A stretch of DNA of 64,000 nt from Faucicola sp902506225 (GCA_902506225.1 LR733345.1:1798001-1862000), one strand, 5' to 3'. Shown: positions 33,867-43,640, counted from the first letter of the stretch. Numbers and translations are program-made. Notes: a model not told the origin generated them from the letters alone.

Positions 33867-35984
33867 TTATTGCAACACAAACTCACGTAAACTTACCACT
33901 TTATCCCGCACTTTCGCCGCTTCTTCAAACTTCAAATCACGCGACAAGGCTTTCATCTCTTTTTCTAACCGTGCAATCTCTTTGGCAAGCAAATCAGGCG
34001 AACGCAAAATCGAAATATCCACATCGGGGAACGCATGGGTGACCGCAATCGCTTGGTTATCATTCGGGGCTTCTGCCTCGCCTGTGTCGATTTTGTCGGT
34101 AATCTGACGGCGAGCGGATGTCGGCGTGATACCATGTTCCTCGTTATACGCCATCTGTTTGGCACGGCGACGCTCGGTTTCTTCAATCGCCTTTTGCATA
34201 CTTGGGGTAATGCTGTCAGCGTACAAAATCGCCTTACCATTGACATGGCGCGCGGCACGACCGATGGTCTGAATGAGCGAACGCTCCGAGCGTAAGAAGC
34301 CTTCTTTATCCGCATCAAAAATCGCCACCAAGCTCACCTCAGGCATATCTAAACCCTCACGCAACAGGTTGATACCGACCAGCACATCATGCACACCTGT
34401 GCGCAGTTCATGGATGATTTTCATCCGCTCCACCGTGTCGATATCCGAATGCAGATAAGCGACTTTGATGTTGTATTCTTTTAGATAACTGGTCAAGTCT
34501 TCTGCCATGCGTTTGGTGAGCGTGGTAATCAGCACTCGCTCATCTTTGGCTTTACGAATGTTGATTTCCGATAGCACATCATCAACTTGTGTCAAGACAG
34601 GACGAATCTCAAGCTGAGGATCCACTAGACCTGTCGGACGTACTACTTGCTCAACGACCTGCTCGCTATGCTCAAGCTCGTATTGGGCAGGTGTCGCCGA
34701 CACAAAAATGGTCGCAGGGGTAATACGCTCCCATTCTTCAAACATCAGCGGGCGGTTATCCATCGCAGATGGCAGGCGAAAGCCGTAATTGACCAAGGTT
34801 TCTTTACGACTTCTATCGCCTTTGTACATCGCGCCGACTTGTGGCACGGTTACATGGCTTTCATCAATAAATAACAAGGCGTCGGGCGGAATATAGTCAA
34901 ACAACGTCGGCGGTGCTTCACCTGCAGGACGTCCCGATAAATGGCGCGAATAGTTCTCAATGCCGTTACAATAGCCAAGCTGTTGGATCATTTCCAAATC
35001 ATAAGTGGTGCGTTCTTTGATACGCTGGGCTTCAATCAGTTTGTCATGCGCTCGAAAATACTCAAGGCGTTGTTCAAGCTCAGCTTTGATAGTGCCACTG
35101 GCTCTTTCTAGCTTGTCTCGTGGGGTGACGTAGTGTGATTTTGGATAGATGGTAATGCGTGGCACACTGCGCACGTTCTTACCTGTCAACGGGTCAAACC
35201 AAGTGATTTTTTCCACTTCATCATCAAACATACTAATACGCACCGCAAGCTGTTCAGACTCAGCCGGGTAGATATCAAGCACCTCGCCACGCAAGCGGTA
35301 AGTACCTCGCCCAAAGTCAAGCTCGTTACGCGTATATTGCAGCTCCACCAAGCGTTTGAGCATGGCAGTGCGGTCGATTTTGTCACCCACTACGATGTGA
35401 AGAAGCATTTTTAGGTAGCTTTCTGGGTCACCGAGACCATAGATACAAGACACCGATGCAATGATAATGGCATCACGACGTTCGAGTAGCGCACGCGTGG
35501 CGGACAGTCGCATTTGGTCGATATGGTCGTTAATGGCGCTGTCTTTTTCGATAAAGGTATCACTGGCAGGCACATATGCTTCAGGCTGATAATAGTCGTA
35601 ATAACTGACAAAATACTCCACAGCATTGTGGGGAAAGAACGCCTTAAACTCGCCATATAGCTGGGCGGCAAGGGTTTTGTTGTGTGCCATGATAATGGTG
35701 GGACGCTGGCATTGGGAAATCACTTTTGCCATGGTGTAGGTTTTACCTGAGCCTGTCACCCCCAAAAGCAGCTGACCGTGCATGCCGCGCTCAATGCCAT
35801 CAACCAATTTGGCAATCGCTTGCGGTTGGTCGCCTGAGGGTTCAAATTCGGTCACCATCTCAAAGGGTTTACTTGAGATTTGGGTGCCACTGGCATTGAC
35901 ACCGGTGATTTGGGCATCATCTTGGATTTGGCGGGCAAGTTGGCTAAGTTCACGTTCGGAGCGGGAAGATTGAGGTGGTCGCAT
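33867..35984 (-). CDS. uvrB: Excinuclease ABC subunit B
   Basis: Damage-verifying helicase-like subunit of nucleotide excision repair. 705 residues. Walker A GVTGSGKTYTMAKV, the beta-hairpin YYDYYQPEAYVP, DESHVTVPQ motif II, and the NLLREGLDMPEVSLV and TIGRAARHVNGKAI helicase motifs, plus the C-terminal UVR motif LEKEMKALSRDLKFEEAAKVRDKV. Homologues usually start near KPFEMVTEFEPSGDQP, so the first ~38 residues are an extension. No closer ATG fits, so the start at 35984 was kept. 42 bp after the AT-rich orphan. Confidence 0.96.
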   Translation of the reverse strand: MRPPQSSRSERELSQLARQIQDDAQITGVNASGTQISSKPFEMVTEFEPSGDQPQAIAKLVDGIERGMHGQLLLGVTGSGKTYTMAKVISQCQRPTIIMAHNKTLAAQLYGEFKAFFPHNAVEYFVSYYDYYQPEAYVPASDTFIEKDSAINDHIDQMRLSATRALLERRDAIIIASVSCIYGLGDPESYLKMLLHIVVGDKIDRTAMLKRLVELQYTRNELDFGRGTYRLRGEVLDIYPAESEQLAVRISMFDDEVEKITWFDPLTGKNVRSVPRITIYPKSHYVTPRDKLERASGTIKAELEQRLEYFRAHDKLIEAQRIKERTTYDLEMIQQLGYCNGIENYSRHLSGRPAGEAPPTLFDYIPPDALLFIDESHVTVPQVGAMYKGDRSRKETLVNYGFRLPSAMDNRPLMFEEWERITPATIFVSATPAQYELEHSEQVVEQVVRPTGLVDPQLEIRPVLTQVDDVLSEINIRKAKDERVLITTLTKRMAEDLTSYLKEYNIKVAYLHSDIDTVERMKIIHELRTGVHDVLVGINLLREGLDMPEVSLVAIFDADKEGFLRSERSLIQTIGRAARHVNGKAILYADSITPSMQKAIEETERRRAKQMAYNEEHGITPTSARRQITDKIDTGEAEAPNDNQAIAVTHAFPDVDISILRSPDLLAKEIARLEKEMKALSRDLKFEEAAKVRDKVVSLREFVLQ

Positions 35985-36425
35985 TTTATTGTCTTTATCG
36001 TAGTCACAGATGGGTAAATAATGGGGTTGATGGGTGAGAAGTTAAAGCAAAATAACGCGAAATATTGTATCAGTGATTGGGTTTATCAAAAAAGACCACC
36101 CATTAACAAACCACCTATCATCAAACTTGTTAAAATTACCCCATTAGCCTATTCCAGTTAGGCATTTAAAAGCATTAGGTTAATTTGGCAAAATCCCTTA
36201 TAATATCCCCTGACTTTTTCCACTTTAGCGGCAGTGACTTGTATGAGTCATTTTGCTATTAGTCATATTAATCATTTTTTCGTTAATCATTTTGCAAACT
36301 TGCTCGTGCTGTATTGCAGTCCGTGACTTTCTATTTTTGCTTTGTTCTTGTTTTAAAATGTAAAATAGAGATAGGTTTGCAAAGCGATTAATTTTCTATC
36401 ACCCTTAATGTAATGAGAAAATTAA
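35985..36425. other. Gap between divergent uvrB and metK (441 bp)
   Basis: I see no gene here. The leader of metK could be up to ~220 bases if it starts after the TATAAT at 36199-36204, which lacks a good -35. Repeated tcatttt/taatcat words occur at 36240-36300. I found no SAM-riboswitch core, and no LexA-type CTG-N10-CAG palindrome near uvrB. Confidence 0.5.
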
Positions 36426-37592
36426 ATGCGTGAATATCAACTATTTACCTCTGAATCCGTCAGTGAAGGTCACCCAGACAAACTCGCTGACCAAATCTCT
36501 GATGCTATCCTTGACGCCATTCTTGAGCAAGACATCCATGCGCGTGTGGCGTGCGAAACCTTGACCAAAACAGGCGGCGTGGTGCTGGCGGGTGAAATTT
36601 CTACCACCGCCAATGTTGATTTTGAAAAAATCGTGCGTGATACCGTCCTGCGCGTTGGCTACAATAGCTCAGAATTGGGCTTTGATGGCGCCACCTGTGC
36701 GATTATCAATATGCTTGGCAAACAATCTCCCGAAATCGCCCAAGGCGTTGACCGCTCGCGCCCTGAAGAGCAAGGTGCCGGTGACCAAGGTTTGATGTTT
36801 GGTTATGCCACCCATGAGACGGATGTGTTGATGCCTGCCCCCATTCAGTTTTCCCATCGTTTGATGGAAAAGCAGGCTCAATTGCGTAAAGACGGCACAT
36901 TAGCGTGGCTGCGTCCCGATGCCAAAGCGCAAGTCACGGTACGCTATGATGGCGACAAACCTGCGTTTATTGATGCGCTGGTACTATCAACCCAACACGA
37001 TCCCAGTATCTCGCAAAAAGATTTGCATGAAGCGGTCATGGAAGAAATCATCAAGCCTGTCATCCCAGCCGCGATGCTGCATAAAGACACGAAGTATCAT
37101 ATCAACCCAACCGGGTTATTTGTGATTGGCGGTCCTGTGGGCGATGCAGGTTTGACGGGTCGTAAAATCATCGTAGACACGTATGGCGGTATGGCGCGTC
37201 ACGGCGGCGGTGCGTTCTCAGGTAAAGATCCATCAAAAGTTGACCGCAGTGCAGCCTATGCAGGGCGTTATGTTGCCAAAAATATCGTAGCGGCAGGACT
37301 GGCGGAGCGTTGTGAAATTCAAGTAAGTTATGCCATTGGGGTGGCAGAGCCTACCTCTATCTCTGTCAACACTTTTGGCACGGGCAAGATCAGCGATGAC
37401 AAGATTGTCGACTTTATCCGCCAGCATTTTGATTTACGTCCGTATGGTATCACGCGTATGCTTAACCTACTCCAGCCCATGTATGAGCAAACGGCGAGCT
37501 ATGGTCACTTTGGTCGCCAAGGCACTGAAACCGCTTTTACTTGGGAGCGTACTGACCGCGCAGCACTACTTAGAGCAGACGCGGGTTTATAA
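36426..37592 (+). CDS. metK: S-adenosylmethionine synthetase
   Basis: Makes SAM from methionine and ATP in the cytoplasm. 388 residues, standard. Conserved: TSESVSEGHPDKLADQISDAILDAIL at the N-terminus, GDQGLMFGYATHET (ATP/methionine site), and GGGAFSGKDPSKVDRSAAYAGRYVAKNIVAAGLA (P-loop-like signature). ATG at 36426 with tgagaa upstream. A terminator follows at 37621-37642. Confidence 0.98.
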   Translation: MREYQLFTSESVSEGHPDKLADQISDAILDAILEQDIHARVACETLTKTGGVVLAGEISTTANVDFEKIVRDTVLRVGYNSSELGFDGATCAIINMLGKQSPEIAQGVDRSRPEEQGAGDQGLMFGYATHETDVLMPAPIQFSHRLMEKQAQLRKDGTLAWLRPDAKAQVTVRYDGDKPAFIDALVLSTQHDPSISQKDLHEAVMEEIIKPVIPAAMLHKDTKYHINPTGLFVIGGPVGDAGLTGRKIIVDTYGGMARHGGGAFSGKDPSKVDRSAAYAGRYVAKNIVAAGLAERCEIQVSYAIGVAEPTSISVNTFGTGKISDDKIVDFIRQHFDLRPYGITRMLNLLQPMYEQTASYGHFGRQGTETAFTWERTDRAALLRADAGL

Positions 37593-37620
37593 TTTTATTG
37601 ACGAAATACAAGATTTGTAG

Positions 37621-37642
37621 GGTGCGTTTTACGCACCTTTTT
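37621..37642 (+). terminator. metK terminator
   Basis: Stem ggtgcgt (37621-37627)/acgcacc (37631-37637) with a T-run; short loop. Confidence 0.85.
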
Positions 37643-37680
37643 AACGTTTGATTGATGGTAGAAAATTGTAGAGAAAAGTT

Positions 37681-37992
37681 ATGAGCGAAAACACCAACCA
37701 AATCACCGAAGAAATGAACGCGTTTTATGAGCGCGCTGATGAGTTTATCCAGCTTGCCAATACCCTTCGCACCGATGATATACACGCAGGTAAAATCAAT
37801 GCCTCAATGCTGTATGCGGTGGCGCGTTTTAGCGCATGGACAGCCGCCACTGGCTTTGTCAAAGGCGCTGATTATGCCAAAGAAAAGCAAGATATTATCG
37901 AACATTTCACCAAGAATTTTGAGCGTATGCTGTCAGATAATATCGATGATTATGCCGAAAACTTCCAAAAATACATGCAAATCGGCAATTAA
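37681..37992 (+). CDS. DUF3144 family protein
   Basis: 103-residue protein of the DUF3144 family, known from proteobacteria but without a set function. FYERADEFIQLAN, INASMLYAVARFSAWTAAT and FTKNFERMLSDNIDDYAENF are the conserved blocks; all helical, no signal peptide. ATG with gagaaaag upstream. Alone, between the metK terminator and a bidirectional terminator. Confidence 0.85.
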   Translation: MSENTNQITEEMNAFYERADEFIQLANTLRTDDIHAGKINASMLYAVARFSAWTAATGFVKGADYAKEKQDIIEHFTKNFERMLSDNIDDYAENFQKYMQIGN

Positions 37993-38021
37993 TTGCAGTC
38001 CAATAAAACTAGCGTTTCATT

Positions 38022-38054
38022 AAAAAAGCGTATTGAATCGTCATACGCTTTTTT
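38022..38054. terminator. Bidirectional terminator between the DUF3144 gene and the small membrane protein gene
   Basis: Perfect 12-bp stem aaaaaagcgtat (38022-38033)/atacgctttttt (38043-38054), nine-base loop. Confidence 0.9.
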
Positions 38055-38100
38055 TATTGCCGCGCCTATCATCTACACCCGCAATTATTTGAACAATTAA

Positions 38101-38460
38101 TTATTTAAACAATCGATAAAACAACCAACCTATTATCAGGATGACCAAGATAATCACACTCACGCGTTTCACCCATCTTGGCAATAACGGTAGGGTGATA
38201 TTCTCTTGTTTAAGATGATTATCTAATCCTTGTGTCAATGTGCTAAAGCCTTGCTCTTTAGTCTCTACTGATGGCGCAGGCTGGGCAGTAGACGGCGTTT
38301 GACTGTTTGTCGCTAACGCTTGATTTTCATACGCATCAATTTGTTGTTTTGCCTCGTCTAAGCTAATCCCTTGCTCTTGTGCGTGAGTTTTGATGGCGAT
38401 GACGTAGTTTTTTTTATCGACCAGTTGTTTGATATGACTCGGTAACGTTGATTGTGCCAT
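38101..38460 (-). CDS. Small C-terminally anchored membrane protein, function unknown
   Basis: 119 residues from the ATG at 38460 (gagga upstream). The N-terminal ~45 residues (LPSHIKQLVDKKNYVIAIKTHAQEQGISLDEAKQQIDAYE) resemble the helix-turn pattern of ribosomal protein L7/L12 C-terminal domains (xAIKxxREQxGxxLxEAKxxI), a likeness also seen in small bacterial membrane proteins. A Pro/Thr/Gln-rich linker follows, then one membrane helix (VSVIILVILIIGWLFYRLF) at the very end. Function unknown. Divergent from prpB. Confidence 0.7.
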   Translation of the reverse strand: MAQSTLPSHIKQLVDKKNYVIAIKTHAQEQGISLDEAKQQIDAYENQALATNSQTPSTAQPAPSVETKEQGFSTLTQGLDNHLKQENITLPLLPRWVKRVSVIILVILIIGWLFYRLFK

Positions 38461-38821
38461 AAGTAATTCCTCAAATTTTAACCTGTATATCATGCCTAGT
38501 TTGCTAAACTTATTTTAGAAGAATGTAGCAACGAGCGCCTATTTATTGTAAATAAATGTAAATAAACGCTTCATACTTTGCGCAAAATATTCACCTTTTA
38601 AAAGTTATAGCGACTAATTATGTAAAAATAGAAGTTTACTATTCATTTTTCACATAATGTTATTTTTACTTAACTTATTTTTTAAAAATTACGTACTGAC
38701 AGCTAGTTTTTTTGTGCGTATACTAAGACAAAGCAGCAAATAACCTGCCCAAAACCTAAAGCAGGGCTGATTAACCCTAACTTTGCTATTTTCCCCTTCA
38801 ATCATGTAAAAAGGAAGCAAC
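38461..38821. other. Gap upstream of prpB (361 bp)
   Basis: No gene seen. It holds the prpB promoter at 38696-38724, then a ~90-base leader. The left half is AT-rich. No prpR-type regulator gene lies next to the cluster. Confidence 0.6.
38696..38724 (+). promoter_or_regulatory. Sigma-70 promoter of prpB
   Basis: CTGACA (38696-38701) and TATACT (38719-38724) with a 17-bp spacer, about 97 bp before the prpB ATG. Confidence 0.65.
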
Positions 38822-39715
38822 ATGGCACCTATCTCTGCAGGTCGCAAATTCCGTGACGCCATCGAGTCTGAAAAAGCCGAAGGTCGTCCCCTTCAAATCG
38901 TTGGCACTATCAATGCCTACACTGCCATGATGGCAAGTCAGGTCGGTCATAAAGCAATTTATCTCTCAGGTGGCGGTGTTGCCAATGCCTCATTTGGTTT
39001 GCCCGACCTCGGTATGACGAGCCTTAACGATGTATTGACCGATGCCACCCGTATCACCAATGCGGTGGACACACCATTATTGGTTGACATCGACACGGGT
39101 TGGGGTGGCGCATTTAACATCGCCCAAACCATCAAACAAATGGAAAAAGCAGGCGTTGCCGCGGTGCATATCGAAGACCAAGTGGCGCAAAAACGCTGTG
39201 GTCATCGCCCCAACAAAGAAATCGTCTCAACCGCTGAAATGGTTGACCGCCTAAAAGCTGCCCTAGACGCCAAAGTTGACCCAGATTTTGTGGTGATGGC
39301 ACGAACCGATGCGCTATCAGTGGAAGGTTTGGATGCTGCGGTTGAACGTGCGGTGGCGTTTCAAGAAGCAGGCGCAGACATGATTTTTGCCGAAGCGTTG
39401 ACCGATATCGCCATGTACCGCAAATTTACCGACGTGTTAGACATTCCTGTCCTTGCCAATATGACTGAATTTGGGCAAACCGACCTTTACAGCACCAAAG
39501 AGCTGTTTGACGTGGGCGTTGACATGGTACTTTATCCATTATCTGCGTTTCGTGCGATGAATAAAGCCGCCCTCAATGTCTACCAAGCCTTAAAAGATGA
39601 AGGCGTACAAACCTCCGTGGTCGACACCATGCAAACCCGCATGGAATTGTATGATTTCTTAAACTACCACTCATACGAGCAAAAATTGGACGCATTATTT
39701 AAATCAAAAAAATAA
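38822..39715 (+). CDS. prpB: 2-methylisocitrate lyase
   Basis: Splits 2-methylisocitrate into pyruvate and succinate, the last step of the methylcitrate cycle for propionate. 297 residues, usual length. TIM-barrel of the ICL/PEPM superfamily: VDIDTGWGG (metal Asp), EDQVAQKRCGHRPNKE with the catalytic Cys in the loop KRCGH, VMARTDALSVEG, and FAEALTD. ATG with aaggaag upstream. First of prpB-prpC-acnD; prpC starts 48 bp on. Confidence 0.96.
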   Translation: MAPISAGRKFRDAIESEKAEGRPLQIVGTINAYTAMMASQVGHKAIYLSGGGVANASFGLPDLGMTSLNDVLTDATRITNAVDTPLLVDIDTGWGGAFNIAQTIKQMEKAGVAAVHIEDQVAQKRCGHRPNKEIVSTAEMVDRLKAALDAKVDPDFVVMARTDALSVEGLDAAVERAVAFQEAGADMIFAEALTDIAMYRKFTDVLDIPVLANMTEFGQTDLYSTKELFDVGVDMVLYPLSAFRAMNKAALNVYQALKDEGVQTSVVDTMQTRMELYDFLNYHSYEQKLDALFKSKK

Positions 39716-39763
39716 TTAACGAACCATGCCCAATACTTAATAAAGCTAAAAAGGAGTTTTACC

Positions 39764-40936
39764 ATGTCAAAAAACACCCCAGTGACAGACGCGACTGACA
39801 ACAAGCCAAAACCTAAAAAAAGCGTTGCCCTATCAGGTGTACCCGCCGGTAACACTGCCCTATGTACCGTGGGTCGTACAGGCAATGACTTAAGCTATCG
39901 TGGCTATGATATTTTGGATTTGGCAAAAGACAGCGAGTTTGAAGAAGTGGCGCACTTACTGATTCATGGTCATTTGCCAAACCGTCATGAGCTAGCGGCG
40001 TACAAGAAAAAACTCAAGACCCTGCGTAACTTGCCGGTCAATGTACTGGCGGTGCTTGAAGCCTTGCCTGCCCACGCCCACCCGATGGATGTGATGCGTA
40101 CTGGCGTATCAGCACTGGGCTGCACCTTGCCTGAGCGTGAAAGCCAACCTACGTCAGAAGCCCGTGATATCGCCGACAAGCTTATCGCCTCATTAGGCTC
40201 AATGCTACTATACTGGTACCACTATAGCCACAATGGTAAAGTCATCAGCCTTGAGAGCGACCAAGACAGCATTGGCGGTCACTTCCTTGAGTTATTGCAA
40301 GGTGAAGCCCCCAGTGAATCGCATATCAAAGCCATGCACATCTCCCTCATCTTATACGCTGAGCATGAGTTCAATGCGTCAACCTTTACCAGCCGTGTGA
40401 TTACGGGGACTGGCTCGGATATGTACTCCGCCATCTCAGGCGCAATCGGTGCGTTAAAAGGTCCAAAACATGGCGGCGCCAATGAAGTGGCGTATGACAT
40501 CCAAAAACGCTATCGCAACGCCGACGATGCAGAAAAAGACATCCTTGAACGTCTTGAGAAAAAAGAAGTTATCATTGGCTTTGGTCATCCTGTGTACACC
40601 GTGAGCGACCCACGCAACGTGGTCATCAAAGAAGTGGCTCGCAACTTGTCCAAAGAAACGGGCGACATGACCCTATTTGATGTGGCAGAACGCCTAGAAA
40701 CCGTGATGTGGGACAACAAAAAAATGTTCCCAAATCTTGACTGGTTCTCAGCGGTCAGCTACCACAAAATGGGCGTGCCCACTGCCATGTTTACCCCATT
40801 ATTTGTGATTGCGCGTACTGCTGGCTGGTCAGCGCACGTGCTTGAGCAACGTGCCGATGGCAAAATCATCCGTCCCTCTGCCAACTACACAGGCCCTGAT
40901 GACCAAGTATTTGTGCCGCTGGATGAGCGTCAATAA
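39764..40936 (+). CDS. prpC: 2-methylcitrate synthase
   Basis: Condenses propionyl-CoA with oxaloacetate. 390 residues. Citrate synthase fold with the catalytic His/Asp in GPKHGGANEVAYD, GFGHPVYTVSDPRN and the YHKMGVPTAMFTPLFVIART AGWSAHV C-terminus; GVPAGNTALCTVGRTGNDLSYRGYDI at the N-terminus is typical of PrpC rather than GltA. aaggag precedes the ATG. A terminator-like hairpin lies between it and acnD. Confidence 0.95.
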   Translation: MSKNTPVTDATDNKPKPKKSVALSGVPAGNTALCTVGRTGNDLSYRGYDILDLAKDSEFEEVAHLLIHGHLPNRHELAAYKKKLKTLRNLPVNVLAVLEALPAHAHPMDVMRTGVSALGCTLPERESQPTSEARDIADKLIASLGSMLLYWYHYSHNGKVISLESDQDSIGGHFLELLQGEAPSESHIKAMHISLILYAEHEFNASTFTSRVITGTGSDMYSAISGAIGALKGPKHGGANEVAYDIQKRYRNADDAEKDILERLEKKEVIIGFGHPVYTVSDPRNVVIKEVARNLSKETGDMTLFDVAERLETVMWDNKKMFPNLDWFSAVSYHKMGVPTAMFTPLFVIARTAGWSAHVLEQRADGKIIRPSANYTGPDDQVFVPLDERQ

Positions 40937-40954
40937 TTAGCGTTTTAATCGTAT

Positions 40955-41000
40955 AAAAAGCCTTTCAGGTCAGCCTACCCATTGATTTGAAGGGCTTTTT
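40955..41000 (+). terminator. Hairpin terminator between prpC and acnD
   Basis: Stem aaaaagcctttca (40955-40967)/tgaagggcttttt (40988-41000), one G-U pair, 20-base loop, T-run. It probably lowers acnD transcription relative to prpBC. Confidence 0.75.
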
Positions 41001-41033
41001 TCTAATGGATTATTAATTTTAAGGTTAAGCCAA

Positions 41034-43640
41034 ATGACAAGCCAATACCGCAAGCCCTTACCCAATTCTGATTTGGAATACTACGACACCCGCCAAGCGG
41101 TGAATGATATCACCCCAGACGCGTATGACAAACTCCCCTACACCTCGCGTATTTTAGCCGAGCAATTAGTGCGTAAAGTCACTGATTCAAATGAACTGAC
41201 CGCTGCGCTCAAACAGCTCATCAACCGCGAGCGTACGTTAGACTTTCCTTGGTACCCTGCGCGTGTGGTGTGTCATGACATCTTGGGTCAAACTGCCCTT
41301 GTGGACTTGGCAGGCTTGCGTGATGCCATCGCTGAGCAAGGCGGCGACCCAAGCAAGGTCAACCCTGTGGTACAAACCCAGCTGATTGTTGACCACTCGC
41401 TTGCTGTGGAATGTGGGGGTTATGACCCAGATGCATTTGAAAAAAACCGCGCCATCGAAGACCGCCGCAACGAAGACCGTTTTCACTTTATCAACTGGAC
41501 AAAGACTGCCTTTGAAAATGTGGACGTGATTCCAGCAGGCAACGGTATCATGCACCAAATCAACCTAGAGAAAATGTCACCTGTTATCCAAGTACAAAAT
41601 GGCGTCGCGTTCCCAGATACTTGCGTGGGCACAGACAGCCACACCCCACACGTGGATGCGCTGGGCGTGATTTCGGTGGGTGTCGGTGGACTGGAAGCAG
41701 AAACCGTGATGCTCGGTCACCCATCGATGATGCGACTGCCTGATATCGTAGGCGTACACCTCAAAGGCAAACGCCAAGCAGGCATCACCGCCACTGATAT
41801 CGTGTTGGCGTTGACTGAGTTTTTGCGTAAAGAGCGCGTGGTTGGCGCGTATGTGGAATTTTTCGGTGAAGGCGCAGACAGCCTATCCATCGGTGACCGT
41901 GCCACTATCGCCAACATGACCCCAGAATATGGTGCAACCGCAGGGTTATTTTATATTGATGATCAAACCATCGACTATTTACGCCTCACAGGCCGTGAAG
42001 ACAAACAAGTTGAACTGGTAGAAAACTATGCCAAAACCGCCGGGCTGTGGTCATCTGACCTCGTCAATGCCGACTATGAGCGTGTGCTTGAGTTTGATTT
42101 GTCACTCGTCACCCGTAACATGGCAGGTCCTTCAAATCCCCATGCGCGCGTATCGACTTCTGAGCTTTCTGCCAAAGGCATTGCCCATGCCGAAGGGGAA
42201 GCGGCGCCTGAATCGGAGAATGGCTTAATGCCTGATGGTGCGGTGATTATCGCGGCTATCACCTCGTGTACCAACACCTCAAACCCTCGTAACGTAGTGG
42301 CAGCGGCATTGCTTGCCAAAAAAGCCAACGAACTTGGCTTGACCCGTAAACCTTGGGTCAAATCATCCTTCGCCCCGGGTTCAAAAGTGGCTGAACTATA
42401 TTTGCAAGACGCTAACCTATTGCCAGAACTGGAAAAACTCGGCTTTGGTATCGTGGCATTTGCCTGTACCACTTGTAACGGTATGTCGGGTGCGTTGGAT
42501 CCAGCGATTCAGCAAGAAATCATCGACCGTGACCTGTATGCCACTGCAGTGCTATCAGGCAACCGCAACTTTGATGGACGTATCCACCCGTATGCCAAAC
42601 AAGCCTTCTTGGCAAGCCCGCCGTTAGTCGTCGCGTATGCGATTGCAGGGACGATTCGTTTTGATATCGAAAAAGACGTGCTTGGCGTGGTCAATGGTAA
42701 AGAGATTCGCCTGATTGACATTTGGCCATCGGATGAAGAGATTGACGCGATTGTGGCAAAACACGTCAAACCTGAACAATTCCGTCAAATCTATATCCCG
42801 ATGTTCAACCTTGACCGCAGCGAAAAAGCCGACAGCCCACTTTACAACTGGCGCCCACAGTCAACCTATATCCGCCGTCCACCCTACTGGGAAGGCGCGC
42901 TAGCGGGTGAACGCACCCTCAAAGGTATGCGTCCACTCGCCATCTTGCCTGACAATATCACCACCGACCACTTGTCACCGTCCAATGCGATTTTGGCAAG
43001 CTCGGCAGCAGGCGAATACTTGGCAAAAATGGGCTTACCCGAAGAAGATTTTAACAGCTATGCCACCCACCGCGGCGACCATTTAACCGCGCAACGTGCG
43101 ACTTTTGCCAATCCAAAACTGTTTAATGAAATGGTCAAAAATGACGATGGCAGTACCAAGCAAGGCTCACTGGCTCGCGTTGAGCCTGAAGGTCAAGTGA
43201 TGCGGATGTGGGAAGCGATTGAGACCTACATGAACCGTAAGCAACCGCTGATTATCATCGCCGGGGCGGACTATGGTCAAGGCTCTAGCCGTGACTGGGC
43301 TGCCAAAGGTGTGCGTCTGGCTGGGGTGGAAGCGATTGTGGCGGAAGGGTTTGAGCGGATTCACCGTACCAACCTTATCGGTATGGGTGTGCTGCCGCTT
43401 GAATTTAAAGCGGGAACGACGCGTATCACGCTAGGGCTAGATGGGACTGAGACGTATGATGTGATTGGTGACATCTCGCCACGCTGTGATTTGACGCTGG
43501 TGATTAATAAAGAAGGCTCGCAGCCGCTTGAAGTGCCTGTGACCTGCCGTCTTGATACCCAAGCGGAAGTCGACACCTATAAAGCGGGTGGCGTATTGCA
43601 AAAATTCGCGCAAGACTTCTTAAAAGGTGAAGTGGCTTAA
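41034..43640 (+). CDS. acnD: Fe/S-dependent 2-methylcitrate dehydratase AcnD
   Basis: Aconitase-family enzyme that dehydrates 2-methylcitrate in the methylcitrate cycle. 868 residues, the AcnD length. The N-terminus (PLPNSDLEYYDTRQAV, LPYTSRILAEQLVR) and PWYPARVVCHDILGQTALVDLAGLRDAI match remembered AcnD rather than AcnA. The 4Fe-4S ligands are in TSCTNTSNPRNVVAA and the ACTTCNGMSG pair; GQGSSRDWAAKG is the swivel-domain active site. In other bacteria AcnD makes the trans isomer and needs PrpF to isomerise it; no prpF follows here. Terminator at 43684-43712. Confidence 0.93.
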   Translation: MTSQYRKPLPNSDLEYYDTRQAVNDITPDAYDKLPYTSRILAEQLVRKVTDSNELTAALKQLINRERTLDFPWYPARVVCHDILGQTALVDLAGLRDAIAEQGGDPSKVNPVVQTQLIVDHSLAVECGGYDPDAFEKNRAIEDRRNEDRFHFINWTKTAFENVDVIPAGNGIMHQINLEKMSPVIQVQNGVAFPDTCVGTDSHTPHVDALGVISVGVGGLEAETVMLGHPSMMRLPDIVGVHLKGKRQAGITATDIVLALTEFLRKERVVGAYVEFFGEGADSLSIGDRATIANMTPEYGATAGLFYIDDQTIDYLRLTGREDKQVELVENYAKTAGLWSSDLVNADYERVLEFDLSLVTRNMAGPSNPHARVSTSELSAKGIAHAEGEAAPESENGLMPDGAVIIAAITSCTNTSNPRNVVAAALLAKKANELGLTRKPWVKSSFAPGSKVAELYLQDANLLPELEKLGFGIVAFACTTCNGMSGALDPAIQQEIIDRDLYATAVLSGNRNFDGRIHPYAKQAFLASPPLVVAYAIAGTIRFDIEKDVLGVVNGKEIRLIDIWPSDEEIDAIVAKHVKPEQFRQIYIPMFNLDRSEKADSPLYNWRPQSTYIRRPPYWEGALAGERTLKGMRPLAILPDNITTDHLSPSNAILASSAAGEYLAKMGLPEEDFNSYATHRGDHLTAQRATFANPKLFNEMVKNDDGSTKQGSLARVEPEGQVMRMWEAIETYMNRKQPLIIIAGADYGQGSSRDWAAKGVRLAGVEAIVAEGFERIHRTNLIGMGVLPLEFKAGTTRITLGLDGTETYDVIGDISPRCDLTLVINKEGSQPLEVPVTCRLDTQAEVDTYKAGGVLQKFAQDFLKGEVA

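Noticed and set aside
35985..36425. Possible SAM riboswitch before metK
   Set aside because: No conserved riboswitch core or stacked helices could be drawn; the long leader alone is not evidence.
41034..43640. Aconitase AcnA instead of AcnD
   Set aside because: Remembered AcnD-specific N-terminal and active-site segments match, and it adjoins prpB and prpC.
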